A stretch of DNA of 64,000 bases from Myxococcales bacterium (GCA_019634415.1 JAHQVJ010000221.1:49989-113988); one strand, 5' to 3'; counted from the stretch's first letter, positions 16,617 through 26,712 are shown. The notes: generated by a model not told the origin, from the letters alone. Program-made: numbers and translations.

Positions 16617-17723
16617 CTACCGCCGCCGCACGAACAGCAACGCGACCAATGCGATGCCCGCTGGCAGCGCCGGCGCAGGAGCATGGGAGCAGCCTCCACT
16701 GGTGACGTCGTCACAGGCGTCGCCGAAACCGTCCTCGTCTACGTCTGCCTGGCTGGAGTTGCCGGTGAACGGGCAGTTGTCTTCCCCGTTGGGCACACCA
16801 TCGTTGTCGACGTCGGTGCCATCGGTGGTGTCGCAGGCGTCCCCGAACCCATCGGCGTCGGAATCCTCCTGCATCGGATTGTCTTGGAACGGGCAGTTGT
16901 CCGACCCGTTCTCCAGGCCGTCACCGTCTACGTCGAGACCGTTGCTCGGGTCGCACACGTCGCCGAGCCCGTCGCCATCTCGGTCCTCTTGGTCCGGATT
17001 CCGATCTTCGGGACAGTTGTCGACGAGATCCGCCACACCATCCAGATCGAAGTCGGGGTCGGTGATCTCACACGTCGACGAGCACGTGTCCCCGTTGGTG
17101 AGGTTGCCGTCGTCGCACTCCTCGTGGACAGTCCGTGCCCCGTTGCCACAGCGATCGCTGCCGAGGGTCAGGGACCCGATGGCAAAGAACCCTTCCGTTG
17201 TGGCTTCGCCATCGAAGAGCCCGATGTGGATGCGCTCGATGAACTCGGGCGCCGTGACCCCCCAGAACCCCGAGGCCGGCAGCAGGTGGTTAGACGACGA
17301 GCCATCACCGTAGAAGACGCGTGCGTAGTAGGCGGGTGGACCCTCGTTGACAGAGACCTCGATGCCCACGCCGAAGACCCCGAGCCCGTCTGGCTCCGTC
17401 ACGCTTGACGTGCGAAAGGACAGCTCGAAGGATCCGTTACAACCAGCGCAGTAGGAGAGGTCCCCCTTCACGTCAGTCACGAAATTGAGATTGTCGAAGC
17501 CGGTGGTCTGGTAGTCCGTCTCTCCGAGCACCGCGCTCATCGTCGCGTCGTCTTGAAGCAAGTCGTAGCCGGGATCGCTGTAGTCATCGACCACCGTAGT
17601 CCCGAGCAGTCCCTCGAAGTCGAGCGCATCCTCATGGAGCGTCTGGGTGCTCGCGTGGGCCAGAGGACTGCCTAGGGCGAACACGACGGCCCACAGGTTG
17701 GATGTGGCAACGATGGGGCGCAT
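16617..17723 (-). CDS. TSP3-repeat secreted protein with MYXO-CTERM-like anchor
   Basis: Signal peptide, CGNGARTVHEECDDGNLTNGDTCSSTC, repeated DxDGDGLxNGSDNCP, C-terminal GGCSHAPAPALPAGIALVALLFVRRR. Confidence 0.85.
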   Translation of the reverse strand: MRPIVATSNLWAVVFALGSPLAHASTQTLHEDALDFEGLLGTTVVDDYSDPGYDLLQDDATMSAVLGETDYQTTGFDNLNFVTDVKGDLSYCAGCNGSFELSFRTSSVTEPDGLGVFGVGIEVSVNEGPPAYYARVFYGDGSSSNHLLPASGFWGVTAPEFIERIHIGLFDGEATTEGFFAIGSLTLGSDRCGNGARTVHEECDDGNLTNGDTCSSTCEITDPDFDLDGVADLVDNCPEDRNPDQEDRDGDGLGDVCDPSNGLDVDGDGLENGSDNCPFQDNPMQEDSDADGFGDACDTTDGTDVDNDGVPNGEDNCPFTGNSSQADVDEDGFGDACDDVTSGGCSHAPAPALPAGIALVALLFVRRR

Positions 17724-17779
17724 GATGGTCTCCGGGGAGCGTCTGGATTCTACAGCCCGAGACGGCTACGACTAAGGCC

Positions 17780-18970
17780 TTAGAAGACCGACGCGCACTG
17801 GACGGCTGCCTCGGCAGGCGTGACCACCATGAAGTTGAAGCACATCTCGTCGGACGTACCCAGGCCGGCCCACACCGTTCGATCGGTGGGATTGACGTAG
17901 CCACATGTCAGGTCCAGCACATCCCCCGCCCGAACCTGCAGCGGGGTGTCGTACCAGAACTGGGACTCGAAGAACCATCCCGACAGGTCGATCAGATTGT
18001 CCGTCTCCCCCGAGGGACGCTGGATGTTGACCTCCAAGGTGGAGCCGATCTCGTGCATGTGCGGCATCGAGGCCACCACCTCGAAGTCCCTGGACACGGT
18101 GCAGTCCATCTCGGCCGTGGACTCACTGTTCGGCGGAACGCGGATAAGCCAGGTGGAAGGAGCCATGACGGCGTACTCTCTCCCCTCTGGCGGGCCCACC
18201 CAGAGCCGCACGCCGCTGCTGTCCACGGCGTCTGGCACGCCTGCACCATTGTTGTAGTGGATCTCCAAGATCAGCTCATCATCCGGCTCGAGCACGATCC
18301 CACCGTCCTCCATCTGGATGGCTTGCGTGCCCGGCGCCCAGGTGTACAGAAACGGCAGCCCGATGGGACCTCGCGTCAGCGTCATGTGGTGCAGCACGCG
18401 GCTGTCGTCGATCAGGGGCTCGATGCGACGAATGAACATGCGCTCTGTGGTGAGGTTGGTGAAGGAAAAATCCCGATAGTCGTCGAGCACGCTGGGACCG
18501 ATCTCCTCCTTGTCGGCCGTGACGTCGACGGGGATCGTGTTGGCTGGTGGCGTGGCGCCAGCCACCCACACCTCTCGGTTGGTGAGCAGCCCATCGGGAG
18601 GATCGGGATGCACTGCACCGCAAGACGCCCAGCCCACGAGGGTGTCGAGCTCGGTGTGGCTCAATGCGGGAGAGGTCTGAGGGGGCATCGAGCCCTCGAG
18701 CAACTCGTCGAGCATCGCATCGACCTTGCGGTCCCCCTCGATGCCCGCAACGATGTCGCCATGGTCCACGATGGGGTACGGGGCGCCGAACTGCGGCGTG
18801 GCCCCGTGACACGATCCGCACTTGTCTTGCAAGATCGGTGCGATGTTGGCGTCGAAGACGGAGCCGATGGGCACACACTCCGCAGAGGGGGTGGAGGGAC
18901 TGGGCTTGGTTGGGGTGGTGTCTTCACCAGGGCCCGAGCAGCCCAACATCCACCCCATGACGATCAGCAT
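17780..18970 (-). CDS. Lipoprotein: cytochrome c-like CxxCH plus Cu(II) ascorbate-dependent monooxygenase (PHM)-like
   Basis: MLGC lipobox; QDKCGSCHG; VLHHMTL, MPHMHEIG, DEMCFNFM copper motifs. Confidence 0.85.
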   Translation of the reverse strand: MLIVMGWMLGCSGPGEDTTPTKPSPSTPSAECVPIGSVFDANIAPILQDKCGSCHGATPQFGAPYPIVDHGDIVAGIEGDRKVDAMLDELLEGSMPPQTSPALSHTELDTLVGWASCGAVHPDPPDGLLTNREVWVAGATPPANTIPVDVTADKEEIGPSVLDDYRDFSFTNLTTERMFIRRIEPLIDDSRVLHHMTLTRGPIGLPFLYTWAPGTQAIQMEDGGIVLEPDDELILEIHYNNGAGVPDAVDSSGVRLWVGPPEGREYAVMAPSTWLIRVPPNSESTAEMDCTVSRDFEVVASMPHMHEIGSTLEVNIQRPSGETDNLIDLSGWFFESQFWYDTPLQVRAGDVLDLTCGYVNPTDRTVWAGLGTSDEMCFNFMVVTPAEAAVQCASVF

Positions 18971-19196
18971 GCGTCCTCCTCACACCACGCCATGCTAACG
19001 GAAACGCCGAGGCATCAACGGCGTCAAGGTGCCGCCCAGCTGACCCACGGTGGTTCGACTGCGGAGCCGGCGCCCTTGCTGCTGTTGCCGTTCGTTTCGT
19101 CCTGGCCGGCAGGTCCTTCTGGGCGTGTGGGGCGGTCATGAAGCGAGTGGGGGTTCCGAGATCAAGACCACCGAGGTGAGCGCGACGCAGAGCCAA

Positions 19197-19235
19197 CTGA
19201 TCGCGACAATCAACGGGGTTGATTGTCGCGATCAG
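19197..19235. repeat. Perfect 18-bp inverted repeat, 3-nt loop
   Basis: CTGATCGCGACAATCAAC-ggg-GTTGATTGTCGCGATCAG; extended by CAGAGC/GCTCTG after a 3-nt bulge; spans the MazG-like stop codon. Confidence 0.85.
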
Positions 19236-19605
19236 GCTCTGGTTTGTCCGGCTGGTGTGCAGGTTGCTCAGGCACCTGGAGACGCACGGGAGACGAAATC
19301 CGGACGCTCACCTCGTTGAACTTGGCCACCGTGGCCATCGCCAAGTCGACGCCAGCTCGAGCAGCCAGCAGGTCGAGGTAGCAGACAACGTCGGCGAACT
19401 CCTTCGCCAGCTCCTCTCGCACCTCGCCCAACGTGCAGTCGCCCCGCTCGACCTTCTTGATCAGGTTCGCGGCCTCGCCAAGCTCGCCGAGGCACGCATT
19501 GCTCCACTGCGCGAGACCCCACTCCCGCAGGCCTCCGTGCCCGAACTCGGACACCCGCGCCAAGTTGGCCCGTCGCAGCTCGGCAAAGGTCAGTTGGTCG
19601 CCCAC
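19210..19605 (-). CDS. MazG-like nucleotide pyrophosphohydrolase
   Basis: LAQWSNACLGELGEAANLIKKVERGD...ELAKEFADVVCYLDLLAARAGVDL: ExxE-x12-ExxD-type motif. Confidence 0.8.
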   Translation of the reverse strand: MGDQLTFAELRRANLARVSEFGHGGLREWGLAQWSNACLGELGEAANLIKKVERGDCTLGEVREELAKEFADVVCYLDLLAARAGVDLAMATVAKFNEVSVRISSPVRLQVPEQPAHQPDKPEPDRDNQPR

Positions 19606-20125
19606 CGCTCCTCCCCGCCACGCGCTCGCGCGGCCAGCTCATCTCCCCTCAGCGCGCAGCCGCTCGGGCTGGACAGGGTGTCGTGGCTGCCCCTCGGAGT
19701 CAACACGACGCCTACAGTCGGTCCAGCTCGCAAGTGAGCACCGCATCCTCGTAGTGATCAGACCACGGCGTCAGGTCTCCCTCCAGGATGCCACCGTCCA
19801 CGAACCCGGTGAGCTGGAGGAAGTTCCCCTGCTTGGCCGTGGCGAACACCAGCTGGTGCTGGGGGCCGCCCGCCCCCCCCGTCAAGAGACAAGAAGTCTC
19901 CCGCAGTTGGTGTGCGACTCGCTCGGCTCGCGCCAGTGGCGAGCAAGGCGCACCCTGCACGCACGACCCGTGCCGGAGCGTTCAGCCAGCGAACAACGAC
20001 GACCGCAACGACCGCAGTGCGCCTCGTAGCACCTTCTGACCGCAGTCTCGTGGATGGCATCGCGGTTGCAGTGCGAGAGCCCAGGAGGGAACCAACTCTC
20101 CGCACACAATCCATGGAGCTCATCG

Positions 20126-20584
20126 ATGACCTTTCTCGCCATGACACTCGCGGCCAGTCACGCGAGCGTCCCCAGCAGCGTTCAGCTCCTCGATCCCCAG
20201 TCGACCCCTGTGCTCACCGCCCGGGATCATACCAGTGACCATGAACCACTCCCCTTCGCCGTCCGTGCCATCGGACCCGTCGACGTCGGCGTAGAAGTGC
20301 CACACGGGACCACGATCCTGGGCTGGGAGTGCGCAGCAGATCTGTGCGAGACGGCCCTCGACGTCGAGGAGTCTTGCGAGACCTCGTTCGACGTCGACGA
20401 CCCTGACGGAAATCCACTCGGCACGGTCGCGGTGAGCATTCACCTCGTGGGTCCCACCGATGGCTCCTGCGCGAACTGCACCGTGGACGACCTGTGGGCG
20501 GAGCGCGAGGAGTCGGAGCCAGCGGCAGATGCCAACGAGCTGATCGCGGCTTGTCGTCTCTTGGTTCAGCCACAGGGACGGTAG
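20126..20584 (+). CDS. Hypothetical secreted protein
   Basis: MTFLAMTLAASHA signal-like start; acidic Cys-containing body (CAADLCETALDVEESCETSFDVDDPDG). Confidence 0.45.
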   Translation: MTFLAMTLAASHASVPSSVQLLDPQSTPVLTARDHTSDHEPLPFAVRAIGPVDVGVEVPHGTTILGWECAADLCETALDVEESCETSFDVDDPDGNPLGTVAVSIHLVGPTDGSCANCTVDDLWAEREESEPAADANELIAACRLLVQPQGR

Positions 20585-20590
20585 GTCGGC

Positions 20591-21583
20591 TCAGCCGCAG
20601 ACCGTCTCGATCAGCAGACGCGTGACCACGTACGGGTCCACGTTGGCGCACGGGCGACGGTCCTCGAAGTAGCCGCAGCCCTCCGCCACCGTGGACGGTG
20701 GGATCCGCACCGACGCGCCCCGATCCGAGTCGCCGTACCGGAACTCGCGGAAGGAGCAGGTCTCGTGCGTACCCGTGAGACGCTGCTCGATGCCCTCGCC
20801 GTAGTGCGCAATGTGATGGGCGTGCCGCTCCTGCAGCCTCTCGATGGCGACATGGATGGCGCGGATCCCACCTGGTGCACGCATGGCGGCGGTGGAGAAG
20901 TTGGTGTGCGCCCCCGCGCCGTTCCAGTCACCGCGCACCGGCTTCGGATGCAGCGTCATGCTGGTCTGGTGGGCCTCGCCGATTCGATACAGCAAGTACC
21001 GCGCCATCACGAGGTGATCGGCCACCTCCAGCGGCCCGGCCGTGCCCACCTGGAACTCCCACTGACCCGGCATCACCTCGGCGTTGATGCCGTAGATCGA
21101 CAACCCCGCCGCAATGCAGGCGTCCAGGTGGGCCTCGGCGATCGACCGTCCGAACACCTCGTCGGCGCCCACCCCGCAGTAGAACGGCCCCTGAGGAGCC
21201 GGATAGCCTCCCTCGGGCCACCCGAGCGGCCGGCTCTCGCGGAACATCGTGTATTCCTGCTCGATCCCGAACCAGGGCACCTGATCCTGATGCCGGGCAG
21301 CCACCTCCCGGAGGTGTACCCGCTGGTTGGATGCATGGGGCGAGCCATCGACGTTCATGACCTCGCACAGCACGAGCTTGTGCGGCCCGCCGCGCAGCGG
21401 GTCGGCACACACGAACACCGGCTCCAACAGACAATCCGAGGCGTGCCCCTCGGCCTGCTGCGTGGAGGAGCCGTCGAAGCCCCAGGTGGGCAGCTCGGCA
21501 CCCGGTGCCAGCACCCGCGTCTTCGACCTCAGGGTCTGGGTGGGCTTCGTCCCGTCCACCCAGATGTACTCTGCCTTGACCAT
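20591..21583 (-). CDS. glnII: Glutamine synthetase type II (eukaryotic-like GSII)
   Basis: AEYIWVDGTKPTQTLRSKTR, WGFDGSSTQQAEG, GIEQEYTMF, YCGVG, GINAEVMPGQWEFQVG, GAGAHTNFST. Confidence 0.95.
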   Translation of the reverse strand: MVKAEYIWVDGTKPTQTLRSKTRVLAPGAELPTWGFDGSSTQQAEGHASDCLLEPVFVCADPLRGGPHKLVLCEVMNVDGSPHASNQRVHLREVAARHQDQVPWFGIEQEYTMFRESRPLGWPEGGYPAPQGPFYCGVGADEVFGRSIAEAHLDACIAAGLSIYGINAEVMPGQWEFQVGTAGPLEVADHLVMARYLLYRIGEAHQTSMTLHPKPVRGDWNGAGAHTNFSTAAMRAPGGIRAIHVAIERLQERHAHHIAHYGEGIEQRLTGTHETCSFREFRYGDSDRGASVRIPPSTVAEGCGYFEDRRPCANVDPYVVTRLLIETVCG

Positions 21584-21771
21584 CGCTACTCCTCGGTTGC
21601 ACCGGTCCCGCGCTGGCCCCTAGCGAGAACCGTGCCGACCCCAAACGTCAGCTCCGACCGTCCATCCACCCGCACATCCTACGGCAGCGTGGGAGACTGT
21701 CCGCAGCGAGCCGCATGCCGTGGCGACGGCATCACACGAGGAACAGCCTCCTATCGGCCGAATTGTTCAAT

Positions 21772-21820
21772 CCTACGCACGAGTAGGCCGACAGCCCCGA
21801 TCCTACATCTTCGTAGGATC
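21772..21820. terminator. Two tandem hairpins sharing CCTAC/GTAGG arms
   Basis: CCTAC(21772-21776)..GTAGG(21783-21787) and GATCCTAC-atcttc-GTAGGATC (21799-21820) just downstream of the lipase; no T-tract. Confidence 0.4.
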
Positions 21821-21832
21821 CGGACAGTGAAC

Positions 21833-22726
21833 TCACTGCACCAAGCTGTGCTGCTCGCTGACCGTGTCGTCGCGCAGCTCGAAGTGGCCCAGGCTCGACA
21901 CCACCTCCGTGTCTTGCCCTGGGATGCGAGAGGTGTACGTGCCGTAGACCAGATTGCCGTAGCCGATGATCCCGTCCGACGTGGACCAGATGGACGCCAC
22001 CTGAGCGCCCTCGTACCCCACCTGGTCGTTGAGGTCGTCGAGGAAGTCCGAGACCCCGAAGGGCCCCAGGCCCCACCACAGATACCCGGGGTACAGGCCG
22101 TTCGTGGCACCGCAGGTGGGGGTCGTGGCCCCCGTCAGGTAGCAGTTCACCAGGCCCTGGTTCGCCCCTGCGATCCCCACGAACGCATCGATCTCCTGGG
22201 TCAGGGGAGCGCCGAGATCGTATGCCCCGCCGTCCAGTGCGTCGTGGGCGGAGCCGCCGAGGATGGCCTTGCGCGCCAAGGTCACCCCCATGGAGTGCGA
22301 CACCACGTCGATGTGGTCGGCACCAGTGTAGTCGAGCACCGCCTCGAGGAAAGCTCGCAGGCCCGTCAGGTGCTCCCGCGAGTGGTACTGCAGCGGAATG
22401 CCCGCGGTCGTAGCGGGTCCCCACGTCGTGGCGTACAGCTCCGCCGACGTGTAGCCCTGCGCCAGGAAGTGATCGATGGACGGCTCCCAGCTCGCCGCTG
22501 AGTCGCCGTTGCCGTGAACGAAGACCACGGGATGCCGGGTGACCGGATCGGATGCGGACACCCGACCACCGAAGCTGCCATCCACCAGCTCCGTCCGCGC
22601 GAAGTCGAAGCCACCGTAGCCGTTGTCGTCGAGCCATCCGTCGAAGTGAGCCGTGAGACCCCCAGCGAAGGCAGGTGCAGACATGGTCATCGACGACCAC
22701 ATCGCAAGAGTTGACATCCGAATCAT
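21833..22726 (-). CDS. Secreted alpha/beta-hydrolase, lipase class 2-like
   Basis: Signal peptide; HPVVFVHGNGDSAASW; HIDVVSHSMGVTLARK (GxSxG-type, SHSMG). Confidence 0.85.
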   Translation of the reverse strand: MIRMSTLAMWSSMTMSAPAFAGGLTAHFDGWLDDNGYGGFDFARTELVDGSFGGRVSASDPVTRHPVVFVHGNGDSAASWEPSIDHFLAQGYTSAELYATTWGPATTAGIPLQYHSREHLTGLRAFLEAVLDYTGADHIDVVSHSMGVTLARKAILGGSAHDALDGGAYDLGAPLTQEIDAFVGIAGANQGLVNCYLTGATTPTCGATNGLYPGYLWWGLGPFGVSDFLDDLNDQVGYEGAQVASIWSTSDGIIGYGNLVYGTYTSRIPGQDTEVVSSLGHFELRDDTVSEQHSLVQ

Positions 22727-22829
22727 GTTTCACCTCCGCAGTCAGTGAAGCACGATTGCCGCGAACGCACAACAGCAAGCCCTTGGCTTGGGCATGTCCG
22801 CTGCCTGAAGGGCCGGCAGTACGCATTCC

Positions 22830-23339
22830 TCACAAGGCGCCACCCAGACTGACCCGGACGGACGGCCCTGCCAGATCCACGCCCACCTCGACGCCATAGT
22901 GGAGCTTGCCCGACGTCTTGTCAGCGCCGATGGACAAGCCACCGTCCACATAGGGGAACCCCACCACGCTGCACTCAAAGATGCAGAGATCAGCCACCGT
23001 GACACCGGCAGCGATGTGGGGCGCGATGTACGGACCGTTCGTGCTGTTCGCACCGGGGTAGATGCGAAACTGCTCTCGTACGAACCCACCCCCCAGCAGC
23101 ACATCACCATCCCCCACTCCTGTGGGGATGGAGGCACCGAGCGACGTCACGAAGACACTGCGGTCACCGCGACGTCGGCCGAAGCTGACGGTGGGACGGG
23201 CCATGGCCTGGGTCGTGATCCAGTTCCAGCGGACGTCCGGCGCCACATCCACGAACGAGAGATCAGCCGCCTGGGCCGGTCCGGACAGGGCGACGAGGGC
23301 GATGTGCAACACGGAACCTCCACGGTCCACGAAGCACAT
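22830..23339 (-). CDS. Hypothetical outer-membrane-type protein
   Basis: Signal-like N-terminus ending AQAADL; alternating beta pattern and terminal GPSVRVSLGGAL. Confidence 0.5.
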   Translation of the reverse strand: MCFVDRGGSVLHIALVALSGPAQAADLSFVDVAPDVRWNWITTQAMARPTVSFGRRRGDRSVFVTSLGASIPTGVGDGDVLLGGGFVREQFRIYPGANSTNGPYIAPHIAAGVTVADLCIFECSVVGFPYVDGGLSIGADKTSGKLHYGVEVGVDLAGPSVRVSLGGAL

Positions 23340-23431
23340 CCCGTGCCGGCGATATCCGAGGATCCACCATTGCCGTGGTCATCGCCCGGCCCCAGGAGTC
23401 GCCGATCGTGGTCACCCCTGCCCAAGGGCGG

Positions 23432-24850
23432 TCACGCGACCCGGAACCCCGAGATATCGGTGGACTCGAAGCCGCTCCACAGGCCCGGAATGCCGGAGTC
23501 CACCCCGTAGGCGGCGAGCGCCTCGTGGTAGACGTGCTCCGGTCCCAGCTGCTGGTCGTACCAACCCGAGGCGAACCGTCCGCCCCCACCCAGCACCGCG
23601 TGGAACGCGTGCTCGACGTCGTGGTTCTTGCCGTACTCGGTGCCCATCAACACCAGTGAGTTGTCGAGCACCGTGCGACCGTTGCTCTCCACGATGGCGT
23701 CCATCGCAGACAGAGCGTGGGCCAGCTGGCGGATCGAGAAGTGCTGGTACAGGCGGATCGCCGTGGCGTCGTAGCTATGGAAGATGAGATCGTGGGGACT
23801 GCCGCCAGCAAACCGATCGCCGAAGTCCAGCGAGCCGCCCAGTGCCTCGTAGGTGCCGTCGAAGCGCACGTGGCCACCACCACCGACGAAGATCAGGCTG
23901 CCGAAGCGCACGGCATCACACGACATGCCCAGAGCCAGCAGCTCCCCCAGCAGCTGCATCACCTCGTCGGCCACCTGCCAGTCGATGCTCGGAGAGCTGG
24001 GCCCGACCGGACCGCTCGCGGCATCGTAGAAGGAGTGGCCCTCGGGATCGAGGTAGTCCGATGCCTCGGGAGGATCACAGGCCAGGCCCCCGGGCAGCTT
24101 GCCCTCGGTCGGCGCCAGCTGAAGCTCCGAGCTGCGGATCGCGTCGAGGTGGAGCTGCAGCCGAGCCTTCGAGCGCGCCCCAAGCACCGACCGATCCGAC
24201 AGCAAGCTGCGGTACTGCTCGGTGACCGTGTCGAGCACGCTGCGGTGCACGTGGTCGCGCGCGAGACGCTCGGGATCGGGCTTGGTGGCGTCGGGCTCGA
24301 AGCTGCCGAACAGTGCATCGAAGATCCGCGAAGGACGACGCTCTGGACGCGGTCCTGGCGACCCGTCGGAGTTCCACTGCCGGGTGAACTGTGAGTCGGC
24401 GCCGGTGCGCGACCAAAGACCGCAGCTGATCTCCGCCGCGCTCACGTTCGGCACGCCGTTCGGGAACAACGCGCGCTTCATCACCTGCTCCATGCTCGGG
24501 CCGCCCGCGTGGTAGTTGCCGGAGCTGCCCTGCTGGTGAACGCCGGTGAACAGGGCCGACGACGTGGAGAAGTGTGGCGTGCCGCTGCTCGCCAGGCCCC
24601 CCCCGTCCACGTTCGTGAAGAAGGCGGCCTTGTCGGCGAAGGGAGCGAGGGGCTGCAGCGGGCCGTCGAAGCGCTCGAGCTGCATGGCGTGCTCGATGCC
24701 CAGCCCGAAGGACATGGTGAAGAGCCGCCATGGAACTCCGTCGTCACTCTGTGCACGGGCGACGGACATCAGCTCGGGAAGCAACGGCAAGGCGATGGCG
24801 ATGCTTCCGGCGCCGCGGAGGAAGGCACGGCGCGACGGGGTGCGAGACAT
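23432..24850 (-). CDS. DUF1552 exported protein with Tat signal
   Basis: SRRAFLRGAGSIAIALPLLPEL; HHFxTxxALFTGV-like PHFSTSSALFTGVHQQGSSGNYHAGGPSMEQVM; DSSLVLMGTEYG-like. Confidence 0.9.
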   Translation of the reverse strand: MSRTPSRRAFLRGAGSIAIALPLLPELMSVARAQSDDGVPWRLFTMSFGLGIEHAMQLERFDGPLQPLAPFADKAAFFTNVDGGGLASSGTPHFSTSSALFTGVHQQGSSGNYHAGGPSMEQVMKRALFPNGVPNVSAAEISCGLWSRTGADSQFTRQWNSDGSPGPRPERRPSRIFDALFGSFEPDATKPDPERLARDHVHRSVLDTVTEQYRSLLSDRSVLGARSKARLQLHLDAIRSSELQLAPTEGKLPGGLACDPPEASDYLDPEGHSFYDAASGPVGPSSPSIDWQVADEVMQLLGELLALGMSCDAVRFGSLIFVGGGGHVRFDGTYEALGGSLDFGDRFAGGSPHDLIFHSYDATAIRLYQHFSIRQLAHALSAMDAIVESNGRTVLDNSLVLMGTEYGKNHDVEHAFHAVLGGGGRFASGWYDQQLGPEHVYHEALAAYGVDSGIPGLWSGFESTDISGFRVA

Positions 24851-24858
24851 GGAACTCC

Positions 24859-26496
24859 CTACTCGGCAGGGGCGCGGGACATGGTGAGGCGTGGGCTGGT
24901 GGCGGCGGCGCGCACCAGATCCCGGAAGCTACTGCGGGGCGACTCGATCTGGGTGGCCGCGTCGTCGAGGAAGGCCCCGGCTCCGCGAGCGGATGCACCA
25001 GAGGCGAACTCGAACACGTTCTCCGCCAGGCAGCGCCGAACGCTCGGCTCGTCGGACAGGGCCCGCAGGAGCACCGGAGCAGAGTCGAAGGGGATCGCGG
25101 CTCGCTCACCGTCCTCGGGAAGCTCGCCGTCCGAGAACAGCGCCCTACCCTCGGCATCGGTGAGGGTGTAGCGCCCGTTCACGTCGTAGCGCTCGAAGGC
25201 GTAGGCGATGGGCTCGAACCGGATGTGGCACGCATAGCAAGGCCCCTCGAGGGAGAACCGGAACGCACTCGCCTCGCGTGGGGTGAGGGAGACGGTGGCC
25301 AGCTCCGTCTCCTCGATGCGCGTGGAGGTGTCGTCGTCGCTGGGAGGTGCGATGACGTGCTCGCAGAGCAGCCGCTCCGACAGGAACGTGCCCCGCCCCA
25401 CGAAGGAGGTGGTACCGATCGCTGCGAGGAACGCCGGATGGGTGACGAGCCCCAGCCGATCGGGCACGTCGTCGTAGACCGCCAGGCCCTGCTCGGAGGG
25501 CGCCACGTCGATGAGCTCGGCCACCCGCCCTGTCAGGACGAATCGGGTGCCGTCGAACAGCGACGACAGCGGCTCTGGATCGTCGGCACTCGATAGGCCC
25601 GCGAAGCTCGCGAGCATGCTCGCCCGCAGATCCTCCGCTGTGTCGGCAGGCACCGTGGAGAACGACGCGGTGGACACCAGGGAGTAGTCGCCCCAGAACG
25701 CCCGGATGGCCCGCTCGAAGCGCGGGTCGGCGAGCATGCGCTCCACCTGCAGCGGCAGCGCCTCTCGGTCGAAGACCCCGTCACCAGCTGGGCCCGCGGC
25801 GAACTCCAGCAGCTCCTCGTCGGGGGCCGACAGCCACAGGAAGCTGGCCAGCCGCGCCCCCAACTCCCACCCCGAGATCACCCGCACCCCTGGCTCGATG
25901 CGCTCGGCCTCCAGTCGGTACAGGAACGACGGCGCCTGGAGCATGGCCTGCATCAGACCCTCGATCACCAACCCGTCCGTGGGGTGCGCACTGTCACGGA
26001 TCGCGTCGACGAGGGCCAGGTAGATCGCCTGCTCCTCCAGGGTCACGGGGCGACGGAACAGACGCAGCCCGAGGGCATCCACGAACCGCGACAGGCAGTC
26101 GTCGCCCGTGTCGGAGCAGCCCGCGAGCTCGGCGAGAAGGCCATCGCCGTCGAGCCGCTCGGCCACGGAGCGGGCGATCCGCGCGTAGCCGACCACGAAC
26201 TCGTCCGCGAAGCTCTGCGCCGTGACATCGGACTGGTAGCGACCTGGCAGTACCTCGCTGCGGGGCAGCCAACCCTCCTCTTGCTCGGTGAGGGTGACGC
26301 CCAAGACATCGAAGAGCGTGTTCCGGAACTGGACGTCGGACAAACGCGCCGCAATCGGCTCGGCGACGGCCTCGGGATCGTGTTGGTTCCGATCCTCGCC
26401 GTCGCCTCCAGAGGTACAGGCGAGTAACCCCAGCAACGCGAGGAAAGCAGCGCTCGGTTCCGTCAGGCTCGAAGCCAGCGCGCGGAGAGGGTGCAT
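24859..26496 (-). CDS. DUF1592/DUF1588/DUF1595-type lipoprotein
   Basis: FLYRLEAERIEPGVRVISGWELGARLASFLWLSAPDEELLEFA; HPAFLAAIGTTSFVGRGTFLSERLLC; PCYACHIRFEPIAYAFERYD. Confidence 0.9.
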   Translation of the reverse strand: MHPLRALASSLTEPSAAFLALLGLLACTSGGDGEDRNQHDPEAVAEPIAARLSDVQFRNTLFDVLGVTLTEQEEGWLPRSEVLPGRYQSDVTAQSFADEFVVGYARIARSVAERLDGDGLLAELAGCSDTGDDCLSRFVDALGLRLFRRPVTLEEQAIYLALVDAIRDSAHPTDGLVIEGLMQAMLQAPSFLYRLEAERIEPGVRVISGWELGARLASFLWLSAPDEELLEFAAGPAGDGVFDREALPLQVERMLADPRFERAIRAFWGDYSLVSTASFSTVPADTAEDLRASMLASFAGLSSADDPEPLSSLFDGTRFVLTGRVAELIDVAPSEQGLAVYDDVPDRLGLVTHPAFLAAIGTTSFVGRGTFLSERLLCEHVIAPPSDDDTSTRIEETELATVSLTPREASAFRFSLEGPCYACHIRFEPIAYAFERYDVNGRYTLTDAEGRALFSDGELPEDGERAAIPFDSAPVLLRALSDEPSVRRCLAENVFEFASGASARGAGAFLDDAATQIESPRSSFRDLVRAAATSPRLTMSRAPAE

Positions 26497-26712
26497 GTAA
26501 GGTGCTCCAGGGCAGCGTCGTCGACGCTAGCACGGACCCACCTTCATCGGCTCGCGTCGGCGGCACATTGTTTCACGCTGGTGCATTCACCTCTCGCCGA
26601 CCCAGACCAGCGCTCGGGTTCTCGATTACGGTGCGAGGCGAGCGATCCGATAGGTCTCGTGTGAGGACCTCCATCCATCCAGCGCTTCACCAACAACAAC
26701 CAGGAGTTCCAA

